A stretch of DNA of 64,000 nucleotides from Ruminococcaceae bacterium UBA5406 (lineage in GTDB: Bacteria; Bacillota; Clostridia; Oscillospirales; Acutalibacteraceae), in assembly GCA_002407675.1 (NCBI GenBank), contig DHNW01000030.1:21442-85441 (forward strand), written 5' to 3'. Within the stretch, counting starts at the first letter, position 1. Every line of letters begins with the position of its first letter. The notes under the pieces were generated by a model, which saw only the letters and a list, made by a program, of their open reading frames with translations, made no database searches and was not told where the DNA came from. Positions 1 through 8,612 of the stretch are shown here, piece by piece. Both the position numbers and the translations under genes were made by a program.

Positions 1-21
1 CTTCGCAGATTTCTCGGCCAT
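1..21 (-). CDS. secE: SecE N-terminus (partial, runs off the window)
   Basis: Seven codons (MAEKSAK) of a minus-strand gene that continues beyond base 1. A strong ribosome-binding site (GGAGGGGA) lies just upstream of the ATG. It starts 25 bases after rpmG on the same strand. The order rpmG-secE-nusG is standard in Firmicutes, so this is inferred to be the preprotein translocase subunit SecE, a small membrane protein of the SecYEG channel. The call rests on gene order and a lysine-rich start, since the transmembrane part is not in the window. Confidence 0.55.
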
Positions 22-46
22 AATTTAACTGTCCCCTCCATCCGGT

Positions 47-196
47 TTATTTTGTTTCCCGGTGTAGCGTGTGTTTCTTACAAAACCTGCAATACTTTTT
101 CATTTCGAGCCTGTCCGGATCATTTTTTTTGTTTTTCATTGTGTCATAATTACGCTGTTTGCATTCAGTGCAAGCCATTGTTACTTTTACTCTCAT
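47..196 (-). CDS. rpmG: 50S ribosomal protein L33
   Basis: A 49-residue protein of the large ribosomal subunit. It reads MRVKVTMACTECKQRNY and ends in a lysine-rich tail. Two CxxC pairs (CTEC near residue 9, CRFC near residue 36) mark the zinc-binding form of L33, and the length is typical. The ribosome-binding site GGGAGGTG lies 6 bases before the ATG. It is followed by the start of secE, the usual Firmicutes arrangement, and a good minus-strand promoter lies about 105 bases upstream. Confidence 0.95.
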   Translation of the reverse strand: MRVKVTMACTECKQRNYDTMKNKKNDPDRLEMKKYCRFCKKHTLHRETK

Positions 197-301
197 AACG
201 GCACCTCCCGCTGTACGGAAATATTTTAGCTTTTAAAAAGCCACGGCCTCCCTCAAAAAAGGGAACACAAAAAAATAAGCCCCTTTTCATGAGGTACTTC
301 T

Positions 302-330
302 ACCTTAGCACTTTACGCGGCATCTGTCAA
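302..330 (-). promoter_or_regulatory. Promoter for rpmG-secE
   Basis: Read on the minus strand, a perfect -35 box TTGACA (325-330) is followed after exactly 17 bases by TAAGGT (302-307). It points toward rpmG, leaving a leader of roughly 100 bases before the L33 start codon. That leader contains short G- and T-rich runs, but I could not assign a specific regulatory fold. It is the only good promoter in the 273-base gap between rpmG and the next gene. Confidence 0.7.
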
Positions 331-469
331 GTCTTATTTTAAAATTGTTATAGTTATAATAGTTATTATATCTAGGAATAGGAACTAATTGTCGGGAATA
401 AGCCAGCCCTACGGCGCCGGAAGCGGAAACCTCCGTTTTTCGGACCGGCCGTATTATCCTAAAATTATT

Positions 470-1279
470 TCACTTCTCATTCTGGCGTTCCATTTCATTT
501 AAAGTAGTCGCCATAATGCTTTGGCGTTTTTTGCGCTTTTCAGGTTTGACTTTTTTGCCTTTCATTTTTAACCCGGCTTTGTAGCCCTTGGCAAGCTCTT
601 CGCTGAAAAGCGGCCTAATAACTTCAATTGCTCGGTCGCTCAACCCATTGAGCAATGCAATTGTAATGACGGAACGGACATCCATATCCCCGCTGGTATA
701 CATCCCACTCAGCAGCCCGCAGGCTTTTGTGATCAGGTCTTTCTCCGCCCCGGCTGAAAACAGCACTTCCAGCCTTGGGAGGAGGTGACTGCGCGCAAAG
801 GAAACCGCACGAATGCCGCCGTACGCCGCTTTTTCCGCTGTAATTTCATCCTTCAGTTCTGGGAAAACAGAAACGAATCGGTTAAAAAAGAACTGCGGAT
901 CAACATTGTTGTCATCATCTTTCCGTTTCTTTTTTTTCGTGCGCACCACAGCGTTGATTTGCTGCGGCCCAACGATTGTTTCGTTGAAATCCTCGATGAT
1001 GCTCTGAACCTGTTCAATCGAATCGGTTTCGGGATCATAGAGCCACATGGAAACGCTGTCCCATTTTCCGTCTGGCTTTCCGTCCTCCAGTCCGCAGGTC
1101 CTTAGTTCAAAGCGCTTTCGATTTTCCCGGTACAAGATGCTGTACGCCGACTGTGAGCCGATAAAAAGCGCCGACTGCCCGTCCTTTTCCCTCGGGGAAT
1201 CCGCCGCGGGCTGAAAACCGCTTTCCTGCAGAACGGCCCCCACTTTTTCTACAACCAGGTGAAATGCTTTCTGATCCAA
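470..1279 (-). CDS. Conserved hypothetical protein
   Basis: About 269 residues, soluble, with no signal peptide or membrane segment. The middle carries a very basic KKKKRKDDD stretch and the C-terminus is lysine/arginine-rich (KGKKVKPEKRKKR). I do not recognise a catalytic motif and assign no function; it looks like a clostridial protein of unknown function. An in-frame ATG at 1375 would add 32 residues but has no ribosome-binding site. The TTG at 1279 (reading LDQKAFHLV) is preceded by AGGAG at a workable distance, so that start is preferred. It is a single gene on the minus strand, divergent from ddl. Confidence 0.7.
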   Translation of the reverse strand: MDQKAFHLVVEKVGAVLQESGFQPAADSPREKDGQSALFIGSQSAYSILYRENRKRFELRTCGLEDGKPDGKWDSVSMWLYDPETDSIEQVQSIIEDFNETIVGPQQINAVVRTKKKKRKDDDNNVDPQFFFNRFVSVFPELKDEITAEKAAYGGIRAVSFARSHLLPRLEVLFSAGAEKDLITKACGLLSGMYTSGDMDVRSVITIALLNGLSDRAIEVIRPLFSEELAKGYKAGLKMKGKKVKPEKRKKRQSIMATTLNEMERQNEK

Positions 1280-1463
1280 AATAAAATCACTCCTGAGAGC
1301 CCCCGCCAGTCCTGACAAAAGCCGTGGGAACCCCATCCGAAATTTTTCATAAACAGCCCATGTAAACGGACTCAAAGAATATGCTTATTATACTACATAA
1401 AGTATCTTTTGTCATCATACTTTTTTATACGTTCCACCCGGCAATCCACGGCGAATTTTTCAA

Positions 1464-1492
1464 TTGCGCGGTTCCCGCCAATGTGATATGAT
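1464..1492 (+). promoter_or_regulatory. Promoter for ddl operon
   Basis: TTGCGC (1464-1469) and TATGAT (1487-1492) are separated by exactly 17 bases and point at ddl, whose ATG is at 1575. The -10 differs from consensus at one position. There is no other convincing promoter between the divergent hypothetical gene and ddl. The same transcript could continue into the DUF1934 gene and argS, which follow closely. Confidence 0.55.
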
Positions 1493-1574
1493 AAGTATCT
1501 GTAGGATTCAGCTCCAGCTGGTACCGGAGCAGGCTTCGGCGGAACGGAATCTGCTAATTTGGAGGAATAGTTTA

Positions 1575-2648
1575 ATGGGAAAGAAAAAAATCGCCGTCCT
1601 GTTCGGCGGGCGTTCTTCGGAACACGAGGTATCCTGTGTATCCGCATACTCAGTTATACAAAATCTATCCAAAGAAAAATATGAGACCGTCTGTATCGGA
1701 ATTACAAAAGAGGGCCGCTGGTATCTTTACACCGGTCCCGCCGCAAAAATTCGGGACGGCAGCTGGGAACACAGCGGACAGACTACCCCGGCGTTCCTGC
1801 CGCCTGACCGGGGAACCGGCGGGCTCGTTCTATTGGCGCCGGACGGCATGAAACTGATAAAAATCGACTGCGTTTTCCCCGTTCTGCACGGGAAAAACGG
1901 AGAAGACGGAACCATGCAGGGCCTGCTGGAACTGTGCGGCCTTCCGTTTGTCGGCTGCGGAACTTTAAGTTCCGCCGTTTGTATGGATAAGGCCATGACC
2001 CACTCCCTTCTGGAAACCGCCGGCATTGCAGGGGCTAAATATCTTTGGTTTTATAAAAATAGATACCGCACCGGTTCCGATAAAATTAAAATAAAGATCA
2101 ACGCGCGGCTCGGCTATCCAATTTTTGTGAAGCCGGCAGCTTCCGGATCTTCCGTCGGCATCACCAAAATCAACCGGGAAGAAGAACTGGATGCCGCTGT
2201 CGCCACCGCCGCGTCGGAAGGCAACAAAATTCTCGTGGAAGAAGCCGTTTCCGGCCAGGAAGTGGAGTGCGCCGTTCTGGGAAATTTGGATCCGAAAGCT
2301 GCGGATGTCGTGGGTGAAATTGTCCCGTCCGCTGAATTTTATGACTATGATGACAAATACAAATCCGGCAAATCGCAGCTGAACATTCCTGCCCGCATTG
2401 ACGCTGAAACCGCTGCAAAAATCCGTTCAACCGCCGAACGAGCGTTCCGCCTGCTTGGGTGCCGCGGGATGGCACGCGTCGATTTCTTCGTCCGGAACGG
2501 AAAAGAAGTCCTGCTGAACGAACTGAATACCATTCCGGGCTTCACACCGATCAGCATGTACCCAAAACTCTGGGAGGCTTCGGGCCTTCCCTACAGCGAA
2601 CTGCTGGATCGGCTGATCGGCTTTGCCATGGAAAAGGAAACGGATTAA
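1575..2648 (+). CDS. ddl: D-alanine--D-alanine ligase
   Basis: ATP-grasp ligase of 357 residues that joins two D-alanines to make the dipeptide ending of the peptidoglycan stem peptide, in the cytoplasm. The N-terminal signature FGGRSSEHEVSCVSA, the ATP-binding segment GSSVGITK and the C-terminal LNELNTIPGFTPISMYPKLW are all present. The omega-loop tyrosine-lysine pair (DYDDKYKSG) is the form seen in ordinary D-Ala-D-Ala ligases rather than D-lactate ligases. The ATG at 1575 was chosen because GGAGGA lies 8 bases upstream; a longer reading frame from 1464 overlaps the promoter. It is followed at 122 bases by a DUF1934 gene and argS. Confidence 0.96.
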   Translation: MGKKKIAVLFGGRSSEHEVSCVSAYSVIQNLSKEKYETVCIGITKEGRWYLYTGPAAKIRDGSWEHSGQTTPAFLPPDRGTGGLVLLAPDGMKLIKIDCVFPVLHGKNGEDGTMQGLLELCGLPFVGCGTLSSAVCMDKAMTHSLLETAGIAGAKYLWFYKNRYRTGSDKIKIKINARLGYPIFVKPAASGSSVGITKINREEELDAAVATAASEGNKILVEEAVSGQEVECAVLGNLDPKAADVVGEIVPSAEFYDYDDKYKSGKSQLNIPARIDAETAAKIRSTAERAFRLLGCRGMARVDFFVRNGKEVLLNELNTIPGFTPISMYPKLWEASGLPYSELLDRLIGFAMEKETD

Positions 2649-2770
2649 AATACAGAACAAGTGCTGGAAAACGCGCCGGAATGATTTCCTGCGAGTGACG
2701 GATGAATCAATTCAGGCGCCAAAGGACGCCCGGCCGCGCCCTTTTGTTTCAGCATAGTAAGGAGATTGCA

Positions 2771-3232
2771 ATGCAGGAAAATTACCTGATTTCGATCCGC
2801 GGACGGCAGAAAATCGACGACGAGGTCGGTGAGATCGAGCTGACCACGCTGGGATCTTATGTAAAACGCGGCGGCAGCCGGTATATTGTTTATAAAGAAT
2901 ATACTTCGGACGACGGTCACAAAACCCGCACGTCCGTTCTAAAAATAGACGGAAGAAAGTGCCTAACGCTGATCCGGAACGGCGGCGACAACACGCGGCT
3001 GATTCTGGAAAACGGAAGGCGGCACCTGTGCCAGTATGACACGGGGTACGGCAGCATGATGGTCGGAATCTTTACCAACCGGCTTGATTCAGATCTGGGC
3101 GACACGGGCGGAAACCTAAACGTAAGTTATACGCTTGATATCAACTCCTCCCTTTCCAGCCTAAACGAACTTTCTATCACCGTCAAGGAGGCAAAAAACA
3201 GCGATGTCCAAAATCGAACTGCAAGCAACTGA
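2771..3232 (+). CDS. DUF1934 (YwiB-like) beta-barrel protein
   Basis: A 153-residue protein resembling the DUF1934 family, whose B. subtilis member YwiB also lies directly before argS. It starts MQENYLISIRG after AAGGAG. It is rich in beta strands with alternating charged residues, consistent with the small barrel predicted for the family. The last 29 bases overlap the start of argS, so the two genes are probably translationally coupled. The role of the family is unknown. The conserved pairing with argS suggests a link to translation or arginine metabolism, but that is inference. Confidence 0.85.
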   Translation: MQENYLISIRGRQKIDDEVGEIELTTLGSYVKRGGSRYIVYKEYTSDDGHKTRTSVLKIDGRKCLTLIRNGGDNTRLILENGRRHLCQYDTGYGSMMVGIFTNRLDSDLGDTGGNLNVSYTLDINSSLSSLNELSITVKEAKNSDVQNRTASN

Positions 3233-4898
3233 TCGTTTAAAACAAACCATAACATCCACCCTGCGCCGCTGTATGGAAACCGGGAGCCTGCCCAAAGCGG
3301 ACCTTCCCGATTTCACCGTTGAAATTCCTGCGGATCATACGCGCGGCGACCGGGCTTCCAACGCGGCAATGGCCTGTGCAAAAGCATTCCGCATGCCGCC
3401 CCGCAAAATTGCGCAGGCTGTCGCAGATCATATTCATCTTGAGGGGACGTATTTTGACCGGGTGGAAATCGCCGGTCCGGGTTTTCTGAATTTCTTTTTC
3501 AGCGGTCGGTTTTACACCGACGTGGTGAAAGAGATTCTGCATCTGGGTTCCGAATACGGGCGCAGCGACTGGGGCAAAAAACAAAAGGTTATGGTAGAAT
3601 TTGTATCTGCCAATCCCACCGGACCTATGCACATGGGCAACGCTCGGGGCGGAGCCCTGGGCGACTGCCTCGCCTCTGTGCTGGACGCAGCTGGATTTGA
3701 CGTCAGCCGTGAATTTTACGTAAATGATGCGGGAAATCAGATTATAAAATTCGGGCGGTCTCTGTCTGCACGCTATCTTCAGATTTTCCAGGGCGAAGAC
3801 GCCGTGGAATTTCCGGAAGACGGATACCATGGGGACGACATCAAGGAGCGGGCCGCCGAATTTGCTAAAATACATGGAGACAAATATGTGAACTCCCCGG
3901 CGGAAGAACGCGAAAAAGCTCTTGTCGATTACACTCTTCCCAGAAATATTCAAAAAATGAAATCCGACCTTGAAAAGTATCGCATCCGGTATGACACCTG
4001 GTTCCTGGAAAGCACTCTGCACAAAGACGGAGAATTGGACGAAACCATCCAGATCCTGAAGGATCGCGGCATGACATACGAAAATGACGGCGCGCTGTGG
4101 TACCGGGCAACGGCGCAGGGGGCGGAGAAGGATGAAGTGCTGATCCGCCGGAACGGAACACCGACCTATTTTGCTGCGGATATTGCCTATCACCGGAACA
4201 AGTTTGTGAAACGCGGATTCGACCGTGTAATTGACGTGTGGGGTGCGGATCATCATGGGCACGTTGCCCGCATGAAAGGTGCTATGGATGCTATTGGGCT
4301 GGACGGCAGCAAGCTGGACGTCGTTCTGATTCAGCTGGTGCGGCTGGTGCGCGGGGGTGAAATCGTCCGCATGAGCAAACGCACGGGCAAGGCGATTCAG
4401 CTCGCCGACCTGCTGGATGAGGTACCTGTGGATGCAGCCCGATTCTATTTTAATCTGCGTGAGGCGACTTCACAGATGGATTTCGACCTGGATCTCGCGG
4501 TAAAGCAGGATTCACAGAATCCAGTTTATTACGTTCAGTATGCACACGCACGTATTTGCAGCATCCTAAAAAAGCTGGCTGCCGAGGGAATCCATCCCCG
4601 GGACTGCACGGACGGGGAACTGGCCCTGCTGACTGCGCCGGAGGAACGCGAATTAATCCGCCACCTTTCGGTTTATACATCGGAAATCATTTCTTCCGCA
4701 CGCGATTATGATCCAGCCCGCATGATGCGCTATGTCATTACACTTGCAACTCTCTTTCATAAATTTTACGCGGCATGCCGCGTAAAAGGTGAAAATGAGA
4801 GCCTGACGGCGGCGCGTCTGTCCCTCTGCCGTGCCACTTCAACGGTGCTGGAAAATGCGCTTTCCATGTTTAAGATCACAGCTCCGGAAAGCATGTAG
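3204..4898 (+). CDS. argS: Arginyl-tRNA synthetase
   Basis: Class I aminoacyl-tRNA synthetase of 564 residues that charges tRNA-Arg. The N-terminal additional domain runs to about residue 115. The HIGH-type signature appears as PTGPMHMGNARGG near residue 138. The KMSKS loop reads RMSKRTGKAIQ near residue 392, and the C-terminal anticodon-binding helical domain follows. The start is well supported by AAGGAGG a few bases upstream, inside the end of the DUF1934 gene. The length matches bacterial ArgRS. Confidence 0.97.
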   Translation: MSKIELQATDRLKQTITSTLRRCMETGSLPKADLPDFTVEIPADHTRGDRASNAAMACAKAFRMPPRKIAQAVADHIHLEGTYFDRVEIAGPGFLNFFFSGRFYTDVVKEILHLGSEYGRSDWGKKQKVMVEFVSANPTGPMHMGNARGGALGDCLASVLDAAGFDVSREFYVNDAGNQIIKFGRSLSARYLQIFQGEDAVEFPEDGYHGDDIKERAAEFAKIHGDKYVNSPAEEREKALVDYTLPRNIQKMKSDLEKYRIRYDTWFLESTLHKDGELDETIQILKDRGMTYENDGALWYRATAQGAEKDEVLIRRNGTPTYFAADIAYHRNKFVKRGFDRVIDVWGADHHGHVARMKGAMDAIGLDGSKLDVVLIQLVRLVRGGEIVRMSKRTGKAIQLADLLDEVPVDAARFYFNLREATSQMDFDLDLAVKQDSQNPVYYVQYAHARICSILKKLAAEGIHPRDCTDGELALLTAPEERELIRHLSVYTSEIISSARDYDPARMMRYVITLATLFHKFYAACRVKGENESLTAARLSLCRATSTVLENALSMFKITAPESM

Positions 4899-4929
4899 CC
4901 GAACCGAATCCTTTGATTGCAGGTGTTGA

Positions 4930-6084
4930 ATGATCATGGATTTTTCTTTTCCGTTCCCTTTTCTGTTTGCCTGTCCAGCAAACGGCCGGCTGCCAGACAG
5001 CTTTTCAGGGTTTTCACAGCTTACAGCTGATTTTGTAAAGGCGGGCATTGATGCTGTCTGTGCACCGACTCTGACGGCAAACCGCGCCTGGCTGGCGGCT
5101 TCGGCACCGGGAAACGATCCGGAAACACTGAACGCCAAGCTGATGGGGGCGGTCCGTAAAGCCGCCGGAAACTGCCCGGCAGGCGGTCTTCTCGGCCCCA
5201 CGGGGATGTTTGTTCCCCCTTTTGGAGAAGACGATTTCAACGCGATTTACTCCGTGTACCGTGAACAGGTGCTGGCGCTGAAAAAAGCCGGTGCTGATTT
5301 TCTGCTGCTGGATCGGCAAAACTCTCTGGCGGATATGCGCGCCGCGCTTCTGGCAGCGAGGAACACGGGTCTGCCGGTGCTGATCTGCCTTTCTGTTGAT
5401 GGCAGCGGACACACATTGACAGGGGGAGACTTTCTCCCTGCCTTGATTACCTTACAGGCCATGGGAGCCAGCGCGATCGGCCTTTCCGGAGATCCGGAAA
5501 ACGGAATCCTGCTGGAAAATATCCGGGCAGCCTCCGCCCACGCATCTGCTCCTCTCGTCTTTCTTGCCGACACGGATTCCCAAAAAACTTCCGGCCAGTT
5601 TGCAGAAGCGGCCAAACCGCTGATACAGGCAGGTGTACGGCTGTTTGGCGCAGGGCGCAACACGGATCCAGAAGACATCCGCGCCTTAAAAAACGTCCTG
5701 AAAAAAAACGGCCCGCCGAAAATTCGCAAAGAGCCGGACTGTTATGCCGCCGCCATTGAACGCGAAGCTTTTTTCCTTGGCAGCGATCTCGTTTTCAGCC
5801 AACCGATTGAGTGTACAAGCGCCCTGGAAGACGATTTGATTGACCTCGACGATGAACAGGTAAATACCGCCCTGGTGAAAATATCCAGCATAGACGACGC
5901 TGTTCTTCTTGCAGAAAGCAGCTCTATGACAAAACTGCCCGTTGCGGTCTGCGCTGAAAATCCGTCCGTACTGGAAGCGGCTTTGCGCTATTTTCAAGGC
6001 AGGTTGATTGTTGACTCCAGAAGTGCGATTGAACCGGAAGTTCTGGAACCGCTGACGGCAAAATACGGGGCTATCCTCTATTAA
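4930..6084 (+). CDS. Homocysteine S-methyltransferase-like protein lacking zinc cysteines
   Basis: A 384-residue protein. Residues about 30-260 follow the homocysteine-binding TIM barrel of MetH/BHMT enzymes: AGIDAVCAPTLTANR, LLGPTGMFVPPFG, EQVLALKKAGADFLLLD and VDGSGHTLTGGDF all align with family landmarks. The zinc-binding residues are gone. The usual NC is SG at 186-187, and the usual GGCCGT is GAGRNT at 240-245. The opening LDGAMGT motif is also missing. Residues about 275-384 resemble the linker found after this domain in some clostridial proteins, with no cobalamin or pterin domain. It follows argS by 31 bases. Methyl transfer from homocysteine looks unlikely, and the true role is unknown. 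Confidence 0.75.
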   Translation: MIMDFSFPFPFLFACPANGRLPDSFSGFSQLTADFVKAGIDAVCAPTLTANRAWLAASAPGNDPETLNAKLMGAVRKAAGNCPAGGLLGPTGMFVPPFGEDDFNAIYSVYREQVLALKKAGADFLLLDRQNSLADMRAALLAARNTGLPVLICLSVDGSGHTLTGGDFLPALITLQAMGASAIGLSGDPENGILLENIRAASAHASAPLVFLADTDSQKTSGQFAEAAKPLIQAGVRLFGAGRNTDPEDIRALKNVLKKNGPPKIRKEPDCYAAAIEREAFFLGSDLVFSQPIECTSALEDDLIDLDDEQVNTALVKISSIDDAVLLAESSSMTKLPVAVCAENPSVLEAALRYFQGRLIVDSRSAIEPEVLEPLTAKYGAILY

Positions 6085-6095
6085 CGGATTAACGG

Positions 6096-6329
6096 CTAAC
6101 GATGGATTTCCCGACTATTTTCTATGCGGTCCGGCGGGACATTATCCTCCTCTGGGTTCTCATCCCATCCCTGAAAACCGATGGCGATTGCCGCAAGTGC
6201 AAGAAAGCAGGCAACAACGGCTGTTGTAAGCGCCCACCGGGTAATCCCGAATGGGCCGATTACCATGGAAATCAGCATCAGAATAAAACCGATATCAAAC
6301 AGTAGGAGCGCCAGTCTTTCATCACTCAT
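6096..6329 (-). CDS. Small two-helix membrane protein
   Basis: About 77 residues, MSDERLALLLFDIGF..., with two hydrophobic helices (roughly residues 8-28 and 33-52) and an acidic, hydrophilic C-terminal tail. No family recognised. Its ATG overlaps the rsmA stop codon (ATGAGTGA), a typical coupling arrangement. This start is preferred over the ATG 21 bases further upstream, which has no ribosome-binding site. Co-transcription with rsmA is likely. The function is unknown. Confidence 0.6.
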   Translation of the reverse strand: MSDERLALLLFDIGFILMLISMVIGPFGITRWALTTAVVACFLALAAIAIGFQGWDENPEEDNVPPDRIENSREIHR

Positions 6330-7194
6330 TTTTTTGATCTTCTTTCTCATTCAGGATGCAGGTAAGTTCCGCAAACTGCGCCATAGTCAGCTGTTCCGCC
6401 CGTGCCGCCGGCATTGCGCCGGCTTTCCGGATGGCTGCCTCCACCTCTTCTTTCGGAAGGGCAAGGCCCTTTGAAATGGAATTCACGGCCGTTTTGCGCC
6501 GCTGTGCGAAAGCTGCTTTGACCAGTGCAAAAAATGCTTTCTCACTGGATATCTTTACGGGAGGCTTTTTCCGAATTTTCAGCTGTATGACGGCGGAGTC
6601 CACATTGGGACTCGGGTAAAAAGAGGAACGCGGAACCGAAAACAGGATTTTGGGCTCTGAATAATACCAAACTGCTACGCTGACCGCACCGCAGGCCCTT
6701 TCCCCCGGTTCGGCGCAGAGCCGCTCAGCGGCCTCCTGCTGCACCATAACCGTCAGGCTGGAAACGGGAAGTTTCTCTTCCAAAAAACGCATCACCACGG
6801 GTGAAGTGATATAATAGGGCAGATTGGCGCAAACCGCCACATTCATATCTGCAAATTCTTCCCGGATCAGTTTTTGCAGGTCCATTTTCAGGATATCACC
6901 CCAGATAATCCGGACATTATGGCAGCCGGCCAGCGTTTCCTGCAAAACCGGTTCCAGGCTGCGATCCAACTCTACCGATACGACCTTTTGGACACAGGCG
7001 GCAAGTTCCTGCGTCAGGACGCCGATCCCCGGCCCAATTTCCAAAACACCGGAATCTTTATTCGCATCGCAAAGGGAAGCCATACGGGGGCACACAGTGG
7101 AATCGACCAGAAAATTCTGCCCAAGCGTCCGGGAAAAATGAAACCCGTGCCGGGAAAGCACAGCACGGACTGTAGTTAGGTCGGATAAATCCAT
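6322..7194 (-). CDS. rsmA: 16S rRNA dimethyladenosine transferase
   Basis: RsmA/KsgA, 290 residues, dimethylates two adjacent adenosines near the 3' end of 16S rRNA (A1518 and A1519 in E. coli numbering) using S-adenosylmethionine. The SAM-binding motif VLEIGPGIGVLTQEL and the catalytic motif NLPYYITSPV are both present. The C-terminal helical domain is complete. The length is usual for the family. It lies divergent from a dCMP deaminase gene and is followed by an overlapping small membrane protein gene. Confidence 0.96.
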   Translation of the reverse strand: MDLSDLTTVRAVLSRHGFHFSRTLGQNFLVDSTVCPRMASLCDANKDSGVLEIGPGIGVLTQELAACVQKVVSVELDRSLEPVLQETLAGCHNVRIIWGDILKMDLQKLIREEFADMNVAVCANLPYYITSPVVMRFLEEKLPVSSLTVMVQQEAAERLCAEPGERACGAVSVAVWYYSEPKILFSVPRSSFYPSPNVDSAVIQLKIRKKPPVKISSEKAFFALVKAAFAQRRKTAVNSISKGLALPKEEVEAAIRKAGAMPAARAEQLTMAQFAELTCILNEKEDQKNE

Positions 7195-7298
7195 TGTGAA
7201 AATCCTCGTTTCTTAATTTCTTTATGCAATAGACAGTATAGCATATCCAGACGGAGAATTCTATCCTTCGCCGATAAAGCCCTGAGGAGGGACGAAAA

Positions 7299-7787
7299 AT
7301 GCAACGTACAGACAAAACCAATTATTACCTGGATATTGCCGAAACCGTTTCAGAACGCGGCACCTGCCTGCGCCGCAATTTTGGGGCAATCATCGTCAAC
7401 CACGATGAAATCGTATCCTCCGGTTATACCGGAGCGCCGCGCGGGCGGAAAAACTGCCTTGATCTCGGGTACTGTGTCCGCGAAACGCTTGGCATACCGC
7501 GCGGAGAACGTTATGAGCTCTGCCGTTCCGTACATGCGGAAATGAATGCCATTATCAGCGCGGCAAGAAACGATATGATCGGCGCAACACTTTATCTTGT
7601 CGGTAAAGAGGCTAAAAACGGAGATTATGTTTCCAACCCCGCACCGTGTTCCATGTGCAAGCGCCTGATTATCAACGCCGGTATCCAAAAAGTGATTGCA
7701 CGCACCAGCAAAGCGAATTTTACCGTTACTGCCGTTGACAGCTGGGTCCAGAACGACGAATCCCTTACCGGAAAATTCGGTTACTAA
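7299..7787 (+). CDS. dCMP deaminase family protein
   Basis: A 162-residue zinc-dependent cytidine/deoxycytidylate deaminase. The zinc site is complete: HAEMNAI supplies the histidine and catalytic glutamate, and PCSMCKR supplies the two cysteines. Deoxycytidylate deaminases convert dCMP to dUMP for thymidylate synthesis. ComEB of B. subtilis belongs to the same group, but no competence genes are nearby. A strong ribosome-binding site (GAGGAGGG) precedes the ATG. A rho-independent terminator follows, so this is a single-gene unit. Confidence 0.9.
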   Translation: MQRTDKTNYYLDIAETVSERGTCLRRNFGAIIVNHDEIVSSGYTGAPRGRKNCLDLGYCVRETLGIPRGERYELCRSVHAEMNAIISAARNDMIGATLYLVGKEAKNGDYVSNPAPCSMCKRLIINAGIQKVIARTSKANFTVTAVDSWVQNDESLTGKFGY

Positions 7788-7795
7788 TACGGAAA

Positions 7796-7850
7796 AAAAC
7801 ACGCGTTGACCGGCAGCCAAAAGCCGTTTCAAGGCGTGTTTTCTTGTTGT
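7796..7850 (+). terminator. Rho-independent terminator after dCMP deaminase gene
   Basis: A 14-base arm at 7796-7809 pairs with 7829-7842 with a single mismatch, and a T-rich run follows. Inside the loop sits CGGC...GCCG. The core AAAAGCCGTTTCAAGGC is shared with a second hairpin at 30320-30369, see findings. Confidence 0.85.
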
Positions 7851-7886
7851 TTTTGTGCAGTTGCCGTCATCCGTTCCTGAGGAGGT

Positions 7887-8612
7887 TCAGTTAAACGTAT
7901 AAAGTTCCTTATAGGGATTGCTGCTGTTTGGAGTTATGACGAAAAACGGCCTAGAAAGGATCTCCTTTTTAGAAATAGAAAAAGCCCGGCAGAACTGATC
8001 CAAAAAGCCGCTGACGGCGGCCATGTCTTCCGCTGTGGCCTTCGCAGCATTAACCTGCTTCGGGAGATCGGCAGGAAGCTCCTCACACCGGAGATACAGG
8101 CGGCCGCCGTGCATCCCCGTGCAGGAGAGGTTGCCCACAGGCACCTGGCGGGAACTGTTCAGCCCAAGCACAATAATGGTTCCTCCCGCCTGGTATTCCC
8201 CGAGGAAACTTCCTGTTTCGCCGCCGATAATAATCAGCGGCTGTTTTTCACGGTAGGCTTTCATGTGAATACCGACCCGGTAACCGGCGTTGCCCCGAAC
8301 AAAAATTTTTCCGCCGCGCATGGAATAACCCGTTGCGTCACCGCTGGAACCTTCCACGAGAATCGTCCCGTCGTTCATGGTGTCTCCCGTCTGATCCTGC
8401 GCATTGCCCGTCACCCGGATAGCTCCGCCGTCCAGATAGCAGCCGAGGGCGTTGCCCGGCACTCCGTGAATCAGCAATTTTTTTTTGCTCATTCCGGCAC
8501 CGATATATCTTTGCCCCATGCAGTTGTCAACCGTAATTTCCGGGTCCTTCTCTGCACGGATCTCCTGATTGAGCTGCTTAAAGTACTTTCCCTGCGCGTC
8601 AATATGAGTCAT
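7887..8612 (-). CDS. Glutamate synthase GXGXG-domain subunit
   Basis: A 241-residue protein made almost entirely of the right-handed beta-helix that forms the C-terminal domain of the glutamate synthase large subunit. Repeated glycine-rich turns (GNAGYRVGIHM, GETGSFLGEYQAGG, MHGGRLYLR) mark it. It has no catalytic residues of its own and is thought to hold the other domains together. It is the last gene of the modular glutamate synthase operon, and its start overlaps the stop of the flavoprotein gene by 4 bases (ATGA). Confidence 0.93.
   Translation of the reverse strand: MTHIDAQGKYFKQLNQEIRAEKDPEITVDNCMGQRYIGAGMSKKKLLIHGVPGNALGCYLDGGAIRVTGNAQDQTGDTMNDGTILVEGSSGDATGYSMRGGKIFVRGNAGYRVGIHMKAYREKQPLIIIGGETGSFLGEYQAGGTIIVLGLNSSRQVPVGNLSCTGMHGGRLYLRCEELPADLPKQVNAAKATAEDMAAVSGFLDQFCRAFSISKKEILSRPFFVITPNSSNPYKELYTFN

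Noticed and set aside
470..1279. Nuclear-localisation-like KKKKRK stretch as evidence for DNA binding
   Set aside because: A basic run alone proves nothing, and no helix-turn-helix or other DNA-binding fold is seen.
1393..1647. 84-codon minus-strand frame over the start of ddl
   Set aside because: Lies antisense to the ddl promoter and start with no ribosome-binding site; composition is that of a shadow frame.
4450..4680. Antisense frames inside argS, parC and dnaB
   Set aside because: Long frames on the opposite strand are common at this base composition; none has a ribosome-binding site or recognisable domain.
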